A stretch of DNA of 43,701 nt from Olavius algarvensis Delta 4 endosymbiont (GTDB taxonomy: Bacteria > Desulfobacterota > Desulfobacteria > Desulfobacterales > CAJINA01). How positions within the stretch are numbered: the stretch's first letter is position 1; every line of letters starts with the position of its first letter. The notes under the pieces are model-generated. The model made no database searches. It saw nothing but the letters and a program-made list of their open reading frames with translations, and was not told the origin of the DNA. Both the position numbers and the translations under genes were made by a program. Positions 43,546 through 43,701 of the stretch are shown piece by piece. The stretch lies in NCBI GenBank assembly GCA_905176665.1, contig CAJINA010000179.1:1-43701 (forward strand), read 5' to 3'.

Positions 43546-43701
43546 TGAAATGAATAATACCGTGATTATTCCGGTATGGGTTTGATCCTGCATCTATTAC
43601 GCACTGTTGGCAACTAGACGTAATAAGGTCTGATTTTTCTATTGATTAAGGTGGGTTATCTACCACTTTCCTGTTTCATTTTTCCCCTCTTGTCAAGTTA
43701 A

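Overview
The window looks like a chromosomal segment of an anaerobic Desulfobacterota (former Deltaproteobacteria, Desulfobacteraceae/Desulfosarcina-like) bacterium. The reasons are a selenocysteine-containing, NuoG-fused formate dehydrogenase subunit, a glpAB pair, many PAS/GAF hybrid histidine kinases, a GEMM riboswitch in front of a PAS protein with the CxxC...CxxC tail common in that phylum, and an exosortase system. Taxonomy is inferred from gene content only. No tRNA, rRNA, CRISPR array, integrase or transposase gene was found.

Layout. 1-2.5 kb: a decayed response regulator, then an ArsR-family repressor and a 34-residue CGCGC protein that share a duplicated palindromic operator, then a secreted DUF1566-like protein. 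2.8-12.8 kb: signalling genes (a GAF/PAS hybrid kinase, an EamA transporter, a secreted coiled-coil protein, an adenylate/guanylate cyclase and a 7TM hybrid kinase). The cyclase and the 7TM kinase each carry one in-frame TGA. 13-16.3 kb: small or secreted proteins of uncertain function and an MBL-fold hydrolase. 16.5-19.6 kb: two paralogous long-helix proteins with a central hydrophobic hairpin, resembling alpha-pore-forming toxins in architecture, flank an efpL (yeiP) gene. 20-21.7 kb: a lipoprotein thioredoxin whose active site reads U-x-x-C (TGA = selenocysteine, with a SECIS-like hairpin), a short inverted-repeat element, and a GEMM riboswitch plus intrinsic terminator in front of a PAS protein. 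22-30.5 kb: an MFS transporter, a rhomboid lacking its catalytic serine, glpB-glpA without glpC, a flavin/[2Fe-2S] reductase coupled to a CrtI-like flavoprotein, and a TraB/GumN lipoprotein. 30.6-36 kb: a dedicated exosortase module (VIT-VWA substrate with a PEP-type C-terminal sorting tail, the exosortase, and a CreB/CreC-like two-component system). 36-43.7 kb: alpha/beta hydrolase and RNase D, divergent thrS, a VanZ-like protein, and the Sec-containing fdhA.

The genes fall into several independent units. The most distinctive themes are use of selenocysteine (two convincing SECIS hairpins, in fdhA and the thioredoxin, plus two unexplained in-frame TGAs), a riboswitch-controlled PAS protein, a self-contained exosortase/VWA/two-component module, a paralogous hairpin-protein pair, and a family of about 165-235 bp terminal-inverted-repeat elements that lie exactly against stop codons. 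All coordinates, motifs and hairpins were read by eye. Family assignments rest on recognised motifs and not on database searches.
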